From NCBI GenBank assembly GCA_964617875.1, contig CAZUAI010000006.1, positions 42,877 through 106,876 on the forward strand: 64,000 nt of DNA. Reading direction: 5' to 3'. The DNA is from CAZMVY01 sp964617875 (GTDB lineage Bacteria; Planctomycetota; Phycisphaerae; UBA1845; PWPN01). A program made the position numbers and the translations under genes. The stretch's first letter is position 1. Every line of letters starts with the position of its first letter. Positions 9,201-17,705 of the stretch are shown in pieces. The notes under the pieces were generated by a model. The model searched no databases. It worked only from the letters and a program-made list of their open reading frames with translations, and was not told the origin of the DNA.

Positions 9201-9632
9201 CATTAACTCCTTTCTTGAATCATGACGCATTGTCATTGTGCGTAAACCAACAGATGCCGCAAGAGCCGCCTTGCGGATCATCGGATTCGGATGAAGCCTG
9301 AGTCCGGCCAGACACCGCCGGGCGGCGGCGGTTCCGATCCGGCCCAGGGCGGCGATGGCCGCCTGCGCCACGAACACCGCCTGCATGTCCCGCGTGTCCC
9401 GGGTCCGTTCGACCAGTTCGATCAACGGCGCGACGGCCCGGCGTTCCTTCCGCTGCCCCAGCAGGAGGGCGCATCGCTCGGGCGTGGTGGGCTCCGGATG
9501 GCGCAGCGAGACCATGAGCTTCTCCGGGTAGCTGAGCGAGCCCCAGTATTCCCTCAGGTTCAGGCCGCAGCGAGGGCAGCATTCGAGGTCCTCGGCAAAG
9601 TCGTCCCAGCAGCGGGGACAGAAGAACCGCAT
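9201..9632 (-). CDS. Zinc-ribbon/HEAT-repeat protein, frame open into enolase
   Basis: The ATG at 9632 lies one base after the metallophosphatase stop. The N-terminus MRFFCPRCW...CCPRCG has two CxxC knuckles about 14 residues apart (zinc ribbon). Helical HEAT-like repeats follow: AVAPLIELVERTRD, then VAQAAIAALGRIG, and MIRKAALAA. No stop codon occurs before the enolase ATG: the last 19 codons read through to it, so the frame can encode a 572-residue fusion (9632..7917). A good ribosome site just before eno argues that enolase is also made alone. Function unknown; zinc-ribbon/HEAT proteins are often scaffolds. Confidence 0.7.
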
Positions 9633-9633
9633 C

Positions 9634-10344
9634 TCAGTCCATTCTCGCCCGTTGAAGCATCCGGGCCAGGTCCTCCCGAATCGGGGCCTCCACCGGCAAC
9701 GCACCGATGGCCTCCAGGGCGGGGGTCCGGTCGTATTCCGCCCGCCGGCTCTGAACCGCGCCGTCCTCCCACAGCGCATACGGCGCCCGCGCATCACCAT
9801 CCAGCGGCTGACCGAGCGAGCCGGGATTGACGATCTGCAGGGTTCCGTGGCGGCGGATCAGCGGGAGGTGCGTGTGGCCCGCCACGAGTAGGTCGGCCAG
9901 AACCCTGCCGGCGACGTCGTCGAGGATCGCATCGCATCCCTGGGGGGTCAGGCGGTAGTCGTACAGAGGGTCGATGGGCGTCGCATGCGTCACGGCGAAC
10001 GGAACGCCGCCGATTTCGCATCGCAGGCTCAGCGGAAGCCGGCCCAGCCACGCCAGGTCGTCCGGGCCCAGCTGCGCGCGGGTCCAGTCCCGCATGGCCA
10101 GGGCCAGGGGCTGCTTGGCCGGGCTGGCCTTGGGATCGGCCAGGAAGGCGACGGCATGGTCATGGTTGCCGCGCACGGCGATCGCCTCGTGCTGCCGAAG
10201 CCACGCCACCGCAGCCCCGGGGGCCGGACCGTAGTTCACCGTGTCGCCGGCGCAGATGACGTGGTCGAACCGCCCGGCGTCGCGTTCCACGGCGGCGAGG
10301 GCCCAGGGGTTGGCATGGATATCAGAAAGCATCAGAATCCGCAT
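9634..10344 (-). CDS. YfcE/MJ0936-type metallophosphoesterase
   Basis: A 236-residue calcineurin-like phosphoesterase of the small YfcE/MJ0936 type. All metal motifs are present: SDIHAN (D8, H10), GDTVNYGP, GNHDHA, THAT and GHTH, implying a dinuclear metal site. The start is ATG 10344, giving the usual MRILMLSDIH opening; an in-frame ATG at 10356 is an alternative. It is the first gene after the fluoride riboswitch, so probably fluoride-induced. Metal-dependent phosphatases and pyrophosphatases are typical fluoride-sensitive enzymes, which may explain its presence; that is inference. Confidence 0.9.
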   Translation of the reverse strand: MRILMLSDIHANPWALAAVERDAGRFDHVICAGDTVNYGPAPGAAVAWLRQHEAIAVRGNHDHAVAFLADPKASPAKQPLALAMRDWTRAQLGPDDLAWLGRLPLSLRCEIGGVPFAVTHATPIDPLYDYRLTPQGCDAILDDVAGRVLADLLVAGHTHLPLIRRHGTLQIVNPGSLGQPLDGDARAPYALWEDGAVQSRRAEYDRTPALEAIGALPVEAPIREDLARMLQRARMD

Positions 10345-10465
10345 CGCCCAAACCATCTCCGAACCCGTGACCCATGGCGTCATCGTCGCCGTCGGCCCCC
10401 GGCCGGGACGCATCGCGTCCGCAGTATATCAAGGGGGACCGGGCGGCTGGGCATACCCGTACACG

Positions 10466-10496
10466 AACCCGGCCGGTTTTCGCTTCCGGTGGGGTT
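10466..10496 (-). terminator. Terminator-like hairpin of riboswitch A leader
   Basis: On the minus strand AACCC pairs with GGGTT and two CCGG tetramers pair inside, forming a hairpin about 50 nt after the aptamer. The following bases (CGTGT) are a poor U tract, so termination strength is doubtful. Its 5' arm CCCCACC can instead pair perfectly with GGTGGGG of the upstream anti-aptamer hairpin, the same logic as in the crcB leader. Confidence 0.4.
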
Positions 10497-10520
10497 GCTT
10501 GCTGCCGCGCTCAGTCGGTG

Positions 10521-10598
10521 CGGACCCCCACCCAGGACAGCGGGTAGGAGTCATCAGGCTCCCCGACGGGGAACCAATTCACGGCGGACTCCATCGCC
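10521..10598 (-). promoter_or_regulatory. Fluoride riboswitch A (crcB motif)
   Basis: On the minus strand the RNA starts GGCGATGGAGTCCGCC and continues to CTGATGACTCCTACCC (ending at 10542). The first helix closes GGCG/CGCC-like, and the pseudoknot GGAGTC/GACTCC is fully complementary; both match the fluoride riboswitch consensus. Downstream, GACTCCTACCC can also pair with GGGTGGGGGTC (11 positions, some G-U), an anti-aptamer hairpin that removes the pseudoknot strand. Fluoride binding should therefore favour the aptamer and switch on the metallophosphatase, HEAT protein, enolase and transporter operon. Identification rests on sequence match and complementarity only. Confidence 0.9.
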
Positions 10599-10604
10599 CG
10601 CCGG

Positions 10605-10633
10605 ATCTTAGCGTGAACGCTGTGGGGCCGCAA
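10605..10633 (-). promoter_or_regulatory. Promoter of the eno/efflux operon
   Basis: On the minus strand -35 TTGCGG (10633..10628), a 17-bp spacer and -10 TAAGAT (10610..10605). The first G of the riboswitch (10598) lies exactly after 6 more bases, so transcription should start at the aptamer. The same geometry occurs at the other three fluoride riboswitches. Confidence 0.75.
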
Positions 10634-10703
10634 GGACGCCTTCAGGGCGAGACGGGGCGCCGCGAAGGCCGAGCGGACGCCCGCCTTCGGTTGCCGGGCA
10701 GGC

Positions 10704-10731
10704 TTGACTTTGGACGCGCCCGGCGTACCGT
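10704..10731 (+). promoter_or_regulatory. Candidate mgtA promoter
   Basis: TTGACT (10704..10709), 16 bp, TACCGT (10726..10731). The -10 is weak. It would give a leader of about 118 nt before the ATG at 10856. The remainder of the 10345..10855 gap holds the divergent riboswitch A and its promoter; no plus-strand fluoride aptamer is visible here. Confidence 0.3.
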
Positions 10732-10855
10732 GCCCGGTTTGCCGAGGCCGGGCGGTTGTGCGGCGCGTGATGATCTGCACGCCCCGGTTCGATGGAGCCT
10801 GCTTGCGGAACGAGACGACAGCCCCGAGTCGTACTGATCCCGGGATCCTCGCGCC

Positions 10856-13483
10856 ATGCCGATTCTGCCCAGCATCATACTGCCCAAGAACCTGGTGGCC
10901 GCCCTGAAACGTCACTCGTCGGACATCCGTGTTGCGCCGCTTCTGCTGGAAACGGCCTCCGTTGCGGCGCCTCTGGCTCTTGACAAGCTGGGGACAACAG
11001 CGAACGGGCTAAGCGAAGAAGCGGCTCAGGCGCGCCTGGAAGAGCACGGTCCGAATGTCGTTGCGCAGGAGCATCGGCACGGCAAGCTCGTCCTCCTGGG
11101 CAAGGCACTGATCAATCCCCTGGTGATCCTGCTGCTCATTCTGGCCGCGGTGTCGTTCCTCACCGGCGATAACCGCGCGGGAACCGTCATGTCGTTGATG
11201 GTCGTCCTCGGCGTGGTGCTGCGATTCGTTCAGGAATCGCGGGCCGATACCGCCGCGGCCAGACTGAAGTCCATGATCAGCGTAACCGCAACGGTCGTCC
11301 GCGAGGGGCGGACGCGAGAGATTCCGCTGGCCGATCTGGTGCCGGGCGATGTGGTCAGGCTTGCCGCCGGGGACATGATCCCGGCCGATCTTCGGCTCAT
11401 TTCCGCCAAGGATCTGTTTATCATACAGGCAAGCCTGACCGGCGAGTCGCTTCCCATTGAGAAGTTCGAGGTGACGGAATCGAACGGAAAACCAGCTCTT
11501 GAACTCCGGAATCTTTGCTTCCTGGGCACCAGTGTGGAGAGCGGAACGGCCACCGGGGTAGTCGTGGCCACCGGCTTGCAGACCTACCTGGGAACCATGG
11601 CCAGAGCCTTGGCCGGCGAGCAGGCACAAACCAGCTTCGACAAGGGGGTCAGTCGATTCACGTGGCTCATGATCCGCTTCATCGCCGTGATGGTGCCGCT
11701 GGTGTTTGTTATCAACGGCCTCACCAAGCATGACTGGCACGAAGCATTCTTCTTTGCGGTGGCGGTCGCGGTAGGCATGACGCCCGAGATGCTGCCGATG
11801 ATCGTGACCGTCTGCCTGTCGAAGGGCGCTCTGGCCATGTCCCGTCGCAAGGTCATCGTCAAGCGGCTCAACTCCATCCAGAATCTTGGTGCGATGGACG
11901 TGCTCTGCACCGACAAGACCGGCACGCTCACCATGGACCACGTGATTCTGGAGAAACATTGCGACGTCTTTCGGCGGGAGGATGATGGCGTCCTGATCCT
12001 GGCGTATCTCAACAGCCACTTCCAGACCGGCCTCAAGAATGTGCTGGACCGAGCCATCCTGGACCATCGGGAAGTCCACGACATGGTCTCCATCGCTGAC
12101 CACCTGAAAGTGGACGAGATCCCGTTCGATTTCTCGCGCAAGCTGATGTCCGTCGTCGTGCAGTTGCCGGAAGGAGGCCGTCGGCTCATCTGCAAGGGCG
12201 CGCCCGAAGTCGTCTTCCAGAGATGCAGCCAGTTTGAGGTTAAGGACCGGACGTACCCCATGCGGCAGGTCTACATTGACGATCTTCGCGAAGAGTACGA
12301 CGAACTCAGCGCCGATGGCTTCCGTGTGCTGGCCATTGCTCACAAGGATCTGGAGCCGAAGGCCGCCTATTCCCGAGAGGATGAGTACGACCTGACGTTG
12401 AATGGCTACGTGGCCTTTCTTGATCCTCCGAAGGATTCCGCCGGGCCCGCGATCGAGGCGCTTGGCAAGCACGGCGTCGCCGTCAAGGTTCTCACGGGAG
12501 ACAACGATCTGGTCAGCCGAAAGATCTGTCATGAGGTCGGCATCCCGAGCGAGGAGGTATTGCTTGGCCCGCAAGTCGAGGCCATGTCCGATGCCGAGCT
12601 GGCGCATGCCGCGGAGCACACGTCCCTGTTTGCCCGCCTTTCTCCGGCCCACAAACAGCGGATTATCCGTGCGCTGCAGGGGAACGGACACGTGGTCGGT
12701 TTTCTGGGCGACGGAATCAATGACTCGCCCGCCCTCCGCACCGCCGATGTGGGAATCTCCGTCGATACCGCCGTCGATATCGCCAAGGAAGCCGCCGACG
12801 CCATCCTGCTCGAAAAGAGCCTCATGGTGCTGGAGGAAGGCGTCCTCGAAGGACGCAAGGTCTTCGCCAACATCCTCAAGTACATCCGCATGGGAGCCAG
12901 CTCGAACTTCGGCAACATGTTCAGCGTGCTGGGGGCGAGCGTCTTTCTGCCGTTCGTGCCAATGGCCCCGATCCAGATCCTTACCAATAACCTGCTGTAT
13001 GACTTCTCGCAGGTTCCCATTCCGACGGACAACGTGGACCCCGAACAGATTGCCAAGCCCCGACCATGGTCGATGAATGAGATTACTCGGTTCATCCTCT
13101 TCATTGGCCCGTGCAGTTCGATTTTCGATTACACGACCTATTTCATCATGCTTTACGTCTTCCGTTGCTGGAGCCCCGACCGTGCGTCGTTGTTCCAAAC
13201 CGGCTGGTTCGTGGAATCCCTTATGACGCAGACGCTCATCATTCACATCATCCGGACCAACCGGATCCCGTTCCTGCAGAGCCGCGCCAGCCTGCCTCTC
13301 TCGATTACTACGCTGTTGATCATGGGTATCGGGATGTGGCTGCCGTTTTCACCTGTTGCATCTTCACTGGGCTTTACGCCACTGCCCGGTCTGTACTGGC
13401 CGCTGCTCTTCCTGACGTTGCTCTGCTACGGTTTGCTCACGCAGGCCGCCAAGACCTGGCTTCTGCGTAAGGCGTGGATCTGA
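10856..13483 (+). CDS. mgtA: P-type Mg2+-importing ATPase (MgtA type)
   Basis: An 875-residue P-type ATPase, close to the length of MgtA/MgtB. The actuator TGES is at 195-198, the phosphorylation site DKTGTLT starts at D353, and the hinge GDGIND is at 618-623. The block MTPEMLPMIVT, then KVIVKRLNSIQNLGAMDVLCTDKTG, matches the Mg-importing P-type class rather than Ca or heavy-metal pumps, which would show a CPx motif. Six or more C-terminal hydrophobic segments follow. It is divergent from the enolase operon with its own weak promoter. Fluoride acts on many Mg enzymes as Mg-fluoride complexes, so Mg import beside a fluoride island is plausible biology, but no riboswitch is seen in front of it. 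Confidence 0.92.
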   Translation: MPILPSIILPKNLVAALKRHSSDIRVAPLLLETASVAAPLALDKLGTTANGLSEEAAQARLEEHGPNVVAQEHRHGKLVLLGKALINPLVILLLILAAVSFLTGDNRAGTVMSLMVVLGVVLRFVQESRADTAAARLKSMISVTATVVREGRTREIPLADLVPGDVVRLAAGDMIPADLRLISAKDLFIIQASLTGESLPIEKFEVTESNGKPALELRNLCFLGTSVESGTATGVVVATGLQTYLGTMARALAGEQAQTSFDKGVSRFTWLMIRFIAVMVPLVFVINGLTKHDWHEAFFFAVAVAVGMTPEMLPMIVTVCLSKGALAMSRRKVIVKRLNSIQNLGAMDVLCTDKTGTLTMDHVILEKHCDVFRREDDGVLILAYLNSHFQTGLKNVLDRAILDHREVHDMVSIADHLKVDEIPFDFSRKLMSVVVQLPEGGRRLICKGAPEVVFQRCSQFEVKDRTYPMRQVYIDDLREEYDELSADGFRVLAIAHKDLEPKAAYSREDEYDLTLNGYVAFLDPPKDSAGPAIEALGKHGVAVKVLTGDNDLVSRKICHEVGIPSEEVLLGPQVEAMSDAELAHAAEHTSLFARLSPAHKQRIIRALQGNGHVVGFLGDGINDSPALRTADVGISVDTAVDIAKEAADAILLEKSLMVLEEGVLEGRKVFANILKYIRMGASSNFGNMFSVLGASVFLPFVPMAPIQILTNNLLYDFSQVPIPTDNVDPEQIAKPRPWSMNEITRFILFIGPCSSIFDYTTYFIMLYVFRCWSPDRASLFQTGWFVESLMTQTLIIHIIRTNRIPFLQSRASLPLSITTLLIMGIGMWLPFSPVASSLGFTPLPGLYWPLLFLTLLCYGLLTQAAKTWLLRKAWI

Positions 13484-13542
13484 AATGAAGCGGCCGGCGA
13501 TGAATGCCGTATGACCGCGAGCGGGGCGGCATCACCATAGTG

Positions 13543-13571
13543 TTGCGGATCCCGACCAGATCACATAGAAT
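13543..13571 (+). promoter_or_regulatory. Promoter of riboswitch D unit
   Basis: -35 TTGCGG (13543..13548), 17-bp spacer, -10 TAGAAT (13566..13571), then 6 nt to the first G of the aptamer at 13578. This is the same layout as the three minus-strand fluoride promoters. Confidence 0.75.
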
Positions 13572-13577
13572 CGGGTT

Positions 13578-13691
13578 GGCGATGGGGTTCGCCAGCGTCC
13601 CGACCCGCCGTGGCTCGGACCAACCGCCTGCCCGACGACAGGCTGATAACCCCTGCTGAACTGCGTGCTACGTTCCGGCAGGGTATCAGCC
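13578..13691 (+). promoter_or_regulatory. Fluoride riboswitch D with anti-aptamer hairpin
   Basis: The aptamer begins GGCGATGGGGTTCGCC (13578..13593) and ends GGCTGATAACCCCTGC (13641..13656). The pseudoknot here is GGGGTT with AACCCC rather than the GGAGTC/GACTCC of the other three elements: a compensatory change that supports a real structure. The sequence 13641..13656 also pairs with GCAGGGTATCAGCC (13678..13691), forming a long hairpin with a 2-nt bulge that excludes the aptamer. No U tract follows it, so control may be translational or act through a less obvious terminator before the ATG at 13788. It heads the 704-residue dynamin-like gene. Confidence 0.85.
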
Positions 13692-13787
13692 GCTCAATCT
13701 CAACTCTGTCGAACGACGACGCAGCCAGAAGGATCGCTCCGGCCGTTCTGCTTCGCGCTCGGGACGGAGCCTTCGGAGAGCGAGCGG

Positions 13788-15902
13788 ATGAACGAACATC
13801 ATCAACGGTGTATCGCCACCACACTGCGTCATATCGACGGCGTGTTCGCCGAGATCGAGGGGATTCTGGCCGCCATCGGCACGGGTTCGCCGCTGTCCCA
13901 GTACGCCCTGGACCTGGAGCCGATGCAGCGTGGGGTCGTCGAGGACCACCTGCACCGGATTCGGGAGGAGATGGTGGAGGCGATGAAACGGCTCGGCATT
14001 CCGCTGGACGGGCGTCGGACCAGCGCCTGCTGGTCCATCCGCAATCGCCTGCTCGGGGCGTCGATCGCGATCGCCGAGATGGAGCCGCCTCATCTTCGGG
14101 GGTACGGGGCACTGGATGCGCACGACAAGGCCGAGATCACGCGGGTCTGTGCGGAAATGGAACGGCTGATCGGCCGGGTCGATTCGTATCTGGCCCGCGT
14201 GCACGGCGGCGACCTGGCGCAACGAATCGCGCATCTGGAAGGTACGCCGGTGGATCGCGACTTGCTCACCACCCTGGAGCAGATCATCGGCAGGCACCAT
14301 CTGATCGAGCTGCGGCCCGCGCTCGACGTGATCCTCCATCGCCTGGAATCACCCCAGTTCGAGATCGCCTTTTTCGGTCGCGTCAGCTCCGGGAAATCCT
14401 CGCTGCTCAACCACATCCTCGGCGAAAGCGTCCTGCCCGTGGGCATTACCCCGGTGACCGCGGTGCCGACCCGGCTGCGACGCGGGGAGCGGCCGGAGAT
14501 GGTGGTTCACTTCGAGATCTCGTCGCCCGCCCGCCTGCCCATCGATCAGGTCGCCGAATTCGTGACGGAAGAAGGCAATCCGCGAAACCGTCGCCGGGTG
14601 AAGTGGGTTGAGGTGACGGTCTCCACGGCGCAGTGCTCCGAGGGCGTCGTGTTCGTGGACACTCCCGGCGTCGGATCGCTGGCCACCGTCGGCGCGGCCC
14701 AGACCATGGCGTACCTGCCGCGATGCGATCTCGGAGTCCTGTTGCTCGACGCCGGTTCGACCCTGCACCAGGAAGACCTCCGGATCCTGCAGGGTTTCGA
14801 GGAAGCGGCCATTCCGGCGATGGTCCTGCTCAGCAAGTGCGACCTGCTCCGCGCGGATGACCGGCAACGCATGATTCACTACGTCGAACAGCAGGTTCAC
14901 GAGGCCTTGGGGCTTTCGATCGTCGTGGCGCCGGTGAGTACCGTCGGCCCGGATGCGCATCTGGCCCACGAATGGTTCGAGGCGCATGTCCGTCCGATCA
15001 TGCGGAGGCACCGGGAGCTGACGGCCGCTTCGATTCGGCGAAAGGTCGGAGCGCTCCAGGAAACGCTTATCGCGACGTTGAGCAGTATGCTCCGCCGGAG
15101 AAGCGGCCGCTCCGCACCCGTAGCGCGTGACAGCGCCGAGGCGGCCCGGCTTCTGGAGGAGGCCGCGACGCGCATCGCCCGGTTCACGGAATGGGCCGCG
15201 GATTTCGATGCCCGCCGGACTTCGGAGGATGTGGCGCGGCTGATCGAAGACGCCGCCGTGCAGATGGTGCCGGGGCGGGGCGGCGGCCAGACCCCGCCGG
15301 TCGGTCTTCGCGACGTTCTGCTGACGCGGCTGGCGACCGAGGCGTCGTCGTTCCGGGACGGCGTCATCGGGTTGCAGGCCGACCTGACGAACACGTTGAT
15401 TCAGCTGGGCGAAAAGGTCGGCAGCATCGGAGGCCCTGAGGCCCGGAGGCTGGAGATGTCCCTGACCCCGCTTCCGCCGGCCCGCGAGGAGAATCTGGCC
15501 GCGATTCCCGACATTCGTCCGTCGAAGTTGCTCATGTCGTGGCGATGGCTTGCGCGGGCAAGGCTGCGTGCGGGCCTGCGTCGTCACTGCCGTTGGCCGA
15601 TCGAGACGGCGCTTGGCGATCATCGTCGCGAGTTGCGAACGTGGTTGAAAACCAACCTGGACCGCCTCGTGGAGGCCTACGAAACCCATGCCGGTGTGTA
15701 CCGGGAGGAACTGCGCCGCGCCACCGAGGCGTCGGGAGACGGCGGACGCGCCGAAGATTCCTCACTGGAAGAGGATCTGGACAGGTTGCAACGGCTCGCG
15801 GGACGGTTCCGCGAGCCGCAAAGCCCGTCCACCGCGGGCGAGCCGGCAGAGTCGGCCCCGACCGGACAGGGCGACGGGACGGTTCCGGTGCAGGCCTGTT
15901 GA
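13788..15902 (+). CDS. Dynamin-like GTPase C (704 aa)
   Basis: The start is ATG 13788, 7 nt after GGAGAG. An N-terminal helical region of about 190 residues precedes the GTPase: G1 GRVSSGKSS (197-205), G3 DTPG (291-294), and an unusual G4 SKCD (349-352). PVGITPVTAVPT after G1 is the switch I-like region typical of bacterial dynamin-like proteins. The C-terminal half is Arg/Glu/Ala-rich and helical with a short hydrophobic patch near 590, as expected for a membrane-binding stalk. Bacterial dynamin-like proteins remodel or protect membranes, usually in pairs. It converges with two further dynamin-like genes and has its own fluoride riboswitch. Exact role unknown. Confidence 0.85.
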   Translation: MNEHHQRCIATTLRHIDGVFAEIEGILAAIGTGSPLSQYALDLEPMQRGVVEDHLHRIREEMVEAMKRLGIPLDGRRTSACWSIRNRLLGASIAIAEMEPPHLRGYGALDAHDKAEITRVCAEMERLIGRVDSYLARVHGGDLAQRIAHLEGTPVDRDLLTTLEQIIGRHHLIELRPALDVILHRLESPQFEIAFFGRVSSGKSSLLNHILGESVLPVGITPVTAVPTRLRRGERPEMVVHFEISSPARLPIDQVAEFVTEEGNPRNRRRVKWVEVTVSTAQCSEGVVFVDTPGVGSLATVGAAQTMAYLPRCDLGVLLLDAGSTLHQEDLRILQGFEEAAIPAMVLLSKCDLLRADDRQRMIHYVEQQVHEALGLSIVVAPVSTVGPDAHLAHEWFEAHVRPIMRRHRELTAASIRRKVGALQETLIATLSSMLRRRSGRSAPVARDSAEAARLLEEAATRIARFTEWAADFDARRTSEDVARLIEDAAVQMVPGRGGGQTPPVGLRDVLLTRLATEASSFRDGVIGLQADLTNTLIQLGEKVGSIGGPEARRLEMSLTPLPPAREENLAAIPDIRPSKLLMSWRWLARARLRAGLRRHCRWPIETALGDHRRELRTWLKTNLDRLVEAYETHAGVYREELRRATEASGDGGRAEDSSLEEDLDRLQRLAGRFREPQSPSTAGEPAESAPTGQGDGTVPVQAC

Positions 15903-15914
15903 ATCGGCAGATCG

Positions 15915-17705
15915 TCAACCGGGCAGAAAGGCTGCCTCCGGGCGCCAGGGGAAACACAGACTCCGTTGGCCGACAAGCTGCGTCAATGCGCGTCGATGGG
16001 CCTCGGTCTCGTCGCGGTTTTCGAGGCTGCGCCGCAGGGCGTCGTGCTTTATCGCGAAGCTCTGCATGTCCTCGGCCAGCGCGCCGAGGTGTCGTGCGGC
16101 TTCCCGCAGCAGGAACCGGCGTGTTTCGCCGTCCGGCACCAAGACGATGAGAGGTGCCAGATGCCGCAGGCAGACGCCGGAAGACCGGGCATAAGCCTCG
16201 CGGCCTCCTGCATCGGCCAACAGGGTCGCCAGCCGCTGCGTGCCGTCGCGCTCGTGGTCCGCCAGCAGCCGGCAGACACGGCAGGCGGCCTGCCGGCCGG
16301 TGAGTTCGTCGAACGCGGCCTCCGGCCCGTTCTCGTTTGCCGCGAAAGCCGACAGGGCGGTCGTCCGTTTCTCCAGCAACGCGAAGTAGCCCACGCTCAG
16401 GCCCCGGGGCGAGGAGATGCCGGCGAGCTGCCAGGTGTGCAACGGGCAGAAGCCGCCCTCTTCGGCGAAGGACTGCTGAGCGGCTTCATCGGTCGCGAGA
16501 GCGTGCTGCCATCGTCGGAGGAAATCGAAGGCCGCTTCGGTCAGGTGGTTGCAGACGGGGCAGGTTCCCGCACGGAGCGCGGCCACGATCTCCGATTCTT
16601 CGATGGGTTCGGCCGGTTTCGTCCGCGGCGTCGGCGATGAACACGGCGGACCTCCCCGCGCCGCGGCCGGAGGCGTCGGCGTCGCGTCAACCTGACCCGC
16701 GAGAATCCCCTCGCGCAGCCGTTGAATGGCGGTTCGCCGCTCGACGGCTTCCGGGTGCTGCTGGCCTGCGATAAGTCCCTCGGCACGATCCAGGATCGCG
16801 GCCAGGAACGTCGTGGTCCGCTGGTCGGTCAGGAAATCCGCCAGCGCCGCCTCCAGGGCCGGAAGCCCGCTCTGTGCCAATCCGTGTGCGTCCCGCGCGG
16901 CTCGGGCCGCCAGCGCCGCCCGCGACGACAGGGGAAACAGGGGCGGCCGCGCCGCGCCCATCCGACGGGAGAGATTGTCGCCGATGAACCGCAGGGCAGC
17001 CTCCCGCTCCGCGTTCGCCAGCAGGTCCATCTTGTTGACGACGAAGAAGACCTTGCGGACATGCGCGCGGAGGCGGTCCAGGAACTCCAGTTCCGTCGCG
17101 GCCAGCGGACCGTCGGCGCTGGTCACGAACAGAACCGCATCGCACTGGGGGACGAAGGCATACGTCGTTGCGGTGTTCGCTTCGATGGCCGAGCCGATGC
17201 CGGGCGTATCCACGAACTCCAATCCACGCCGCAGGAAGGGCGACGGGAACTCCACGTATACCGCCTTGATTCGCTTCCGGTTGGCCGGATTGCCCGTCTC
17301 CGTCACGTACTCGGGCAGCGCCGAAATCGGGGCTTCGTCATCGAACGACCGGTTCTGACGGGAAATGACCAGCCGTTCCTCCGGACCGAACCGCAGGATG
17401 GTAATGGCGGACGTGAGCGGCAGGATGCCCGTCGGCAGAAGCTCCCGGCCGACGATGGCGTTCATGAGCGAACTCTTGCCGCGTTTGAACTGGCCCACAA
17501 CGGCCAGGGTGAAGCGGTCTTCGGCCAGCTTGACCATCAATTCATGGCAGGCGGCGACCCGGTCATCCCCGCCGTGCCGGCCGAGCCAATGGTCCAGGGC
17601 GCGAACCTGCCGTGCCACCGCCTGCCTGGCCCGCACGTAGGCCCTCAGACGCGACGAATCGGACTCGAGCGGGGACACCGCCGGACTCGTGGGCGACGGC
17701 ATCAT
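15915..17705 (-). CDS. Dynamin-like GTPase B with Cys/His-rich C-terminal domain
   Basis: A 596-residue protein whose ATG at 17705 overlaps the preceding gene as ATGA. GTPase motifs: G1 GQFKRGKSS (71-79), switch region TGILPLTSAIT, G3 DTPG (166-169), G4 NKMD (224-227). A Pro-rich linker (about 340-370) leads to a C-terminal domain with four regularly spaced metal-ligand-like pairs: CPVC (382-385), CPLH (420-423), CRVC (475-478) and CLRH (512-515). This resembles uncharacterised CPVC/CPLH domains and replaces the usual dynamin stalk. It may sense metal or redox state, or bind a partner. Co-transcribed with dynamin A, suggesting hetero-assembly. Confidence 0.85.
   Translation of the reverse strand: MMPSPTSPAVSPLESDSSRLRAYVRARQAVARQVRALDHWLGRHGGDDRVAACHELMVKLAEDRFTLAVVGQFKRGKSSLMNAIVGRELLPTGILPLTSAITILRFGPEERLVISRQNRSFDDEAPISALPEYVTETGNPANRKRIKAVYVEFPSPFLRRGLEFVDTPGIGSAIEANTATTYAFVPQCDAVLFVTSADGPLAATELEFLDRLRAHVRKVFFVVNKMDLLANAEREAALRFIGDNLSRRMGAARPPLFPLSSRAALAARAARDAHGLAQSGLPALEAALADFLTDQRTTTFLAAILDRAEGLIAGQQHPEAVERRTAIQRLREGILAGQVDATPTPPAAARGGPPCSSPTPRTKPAEPIEESEIVAALRAGTCPVCNHLTEAAFDFLRRWQHALATDEAAQQSFAEEGGFCPLHTWQLAGISSPRGLSVGYFALLEKRTTALSAFAANENGPEAAFDELTGRQAACRVCRLLADHERDGTQRLATLLADAGGREAYARSSGVCLRHLAPLIVLVPDGETRRFLLREAARHLGALAEDMQSFAIKHDALRRSLENRDETEAHRRALTQLVGQRSLCFPWRPEAAFLPG

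Noticed and set aside
10856..13483. P-type ATPase as a calcium or heavy-metal pump
   Set aside because: No CPx motif or N-terminal metal-binding domain; the sequence around the phosphorylation site matches the Mg-importing class.
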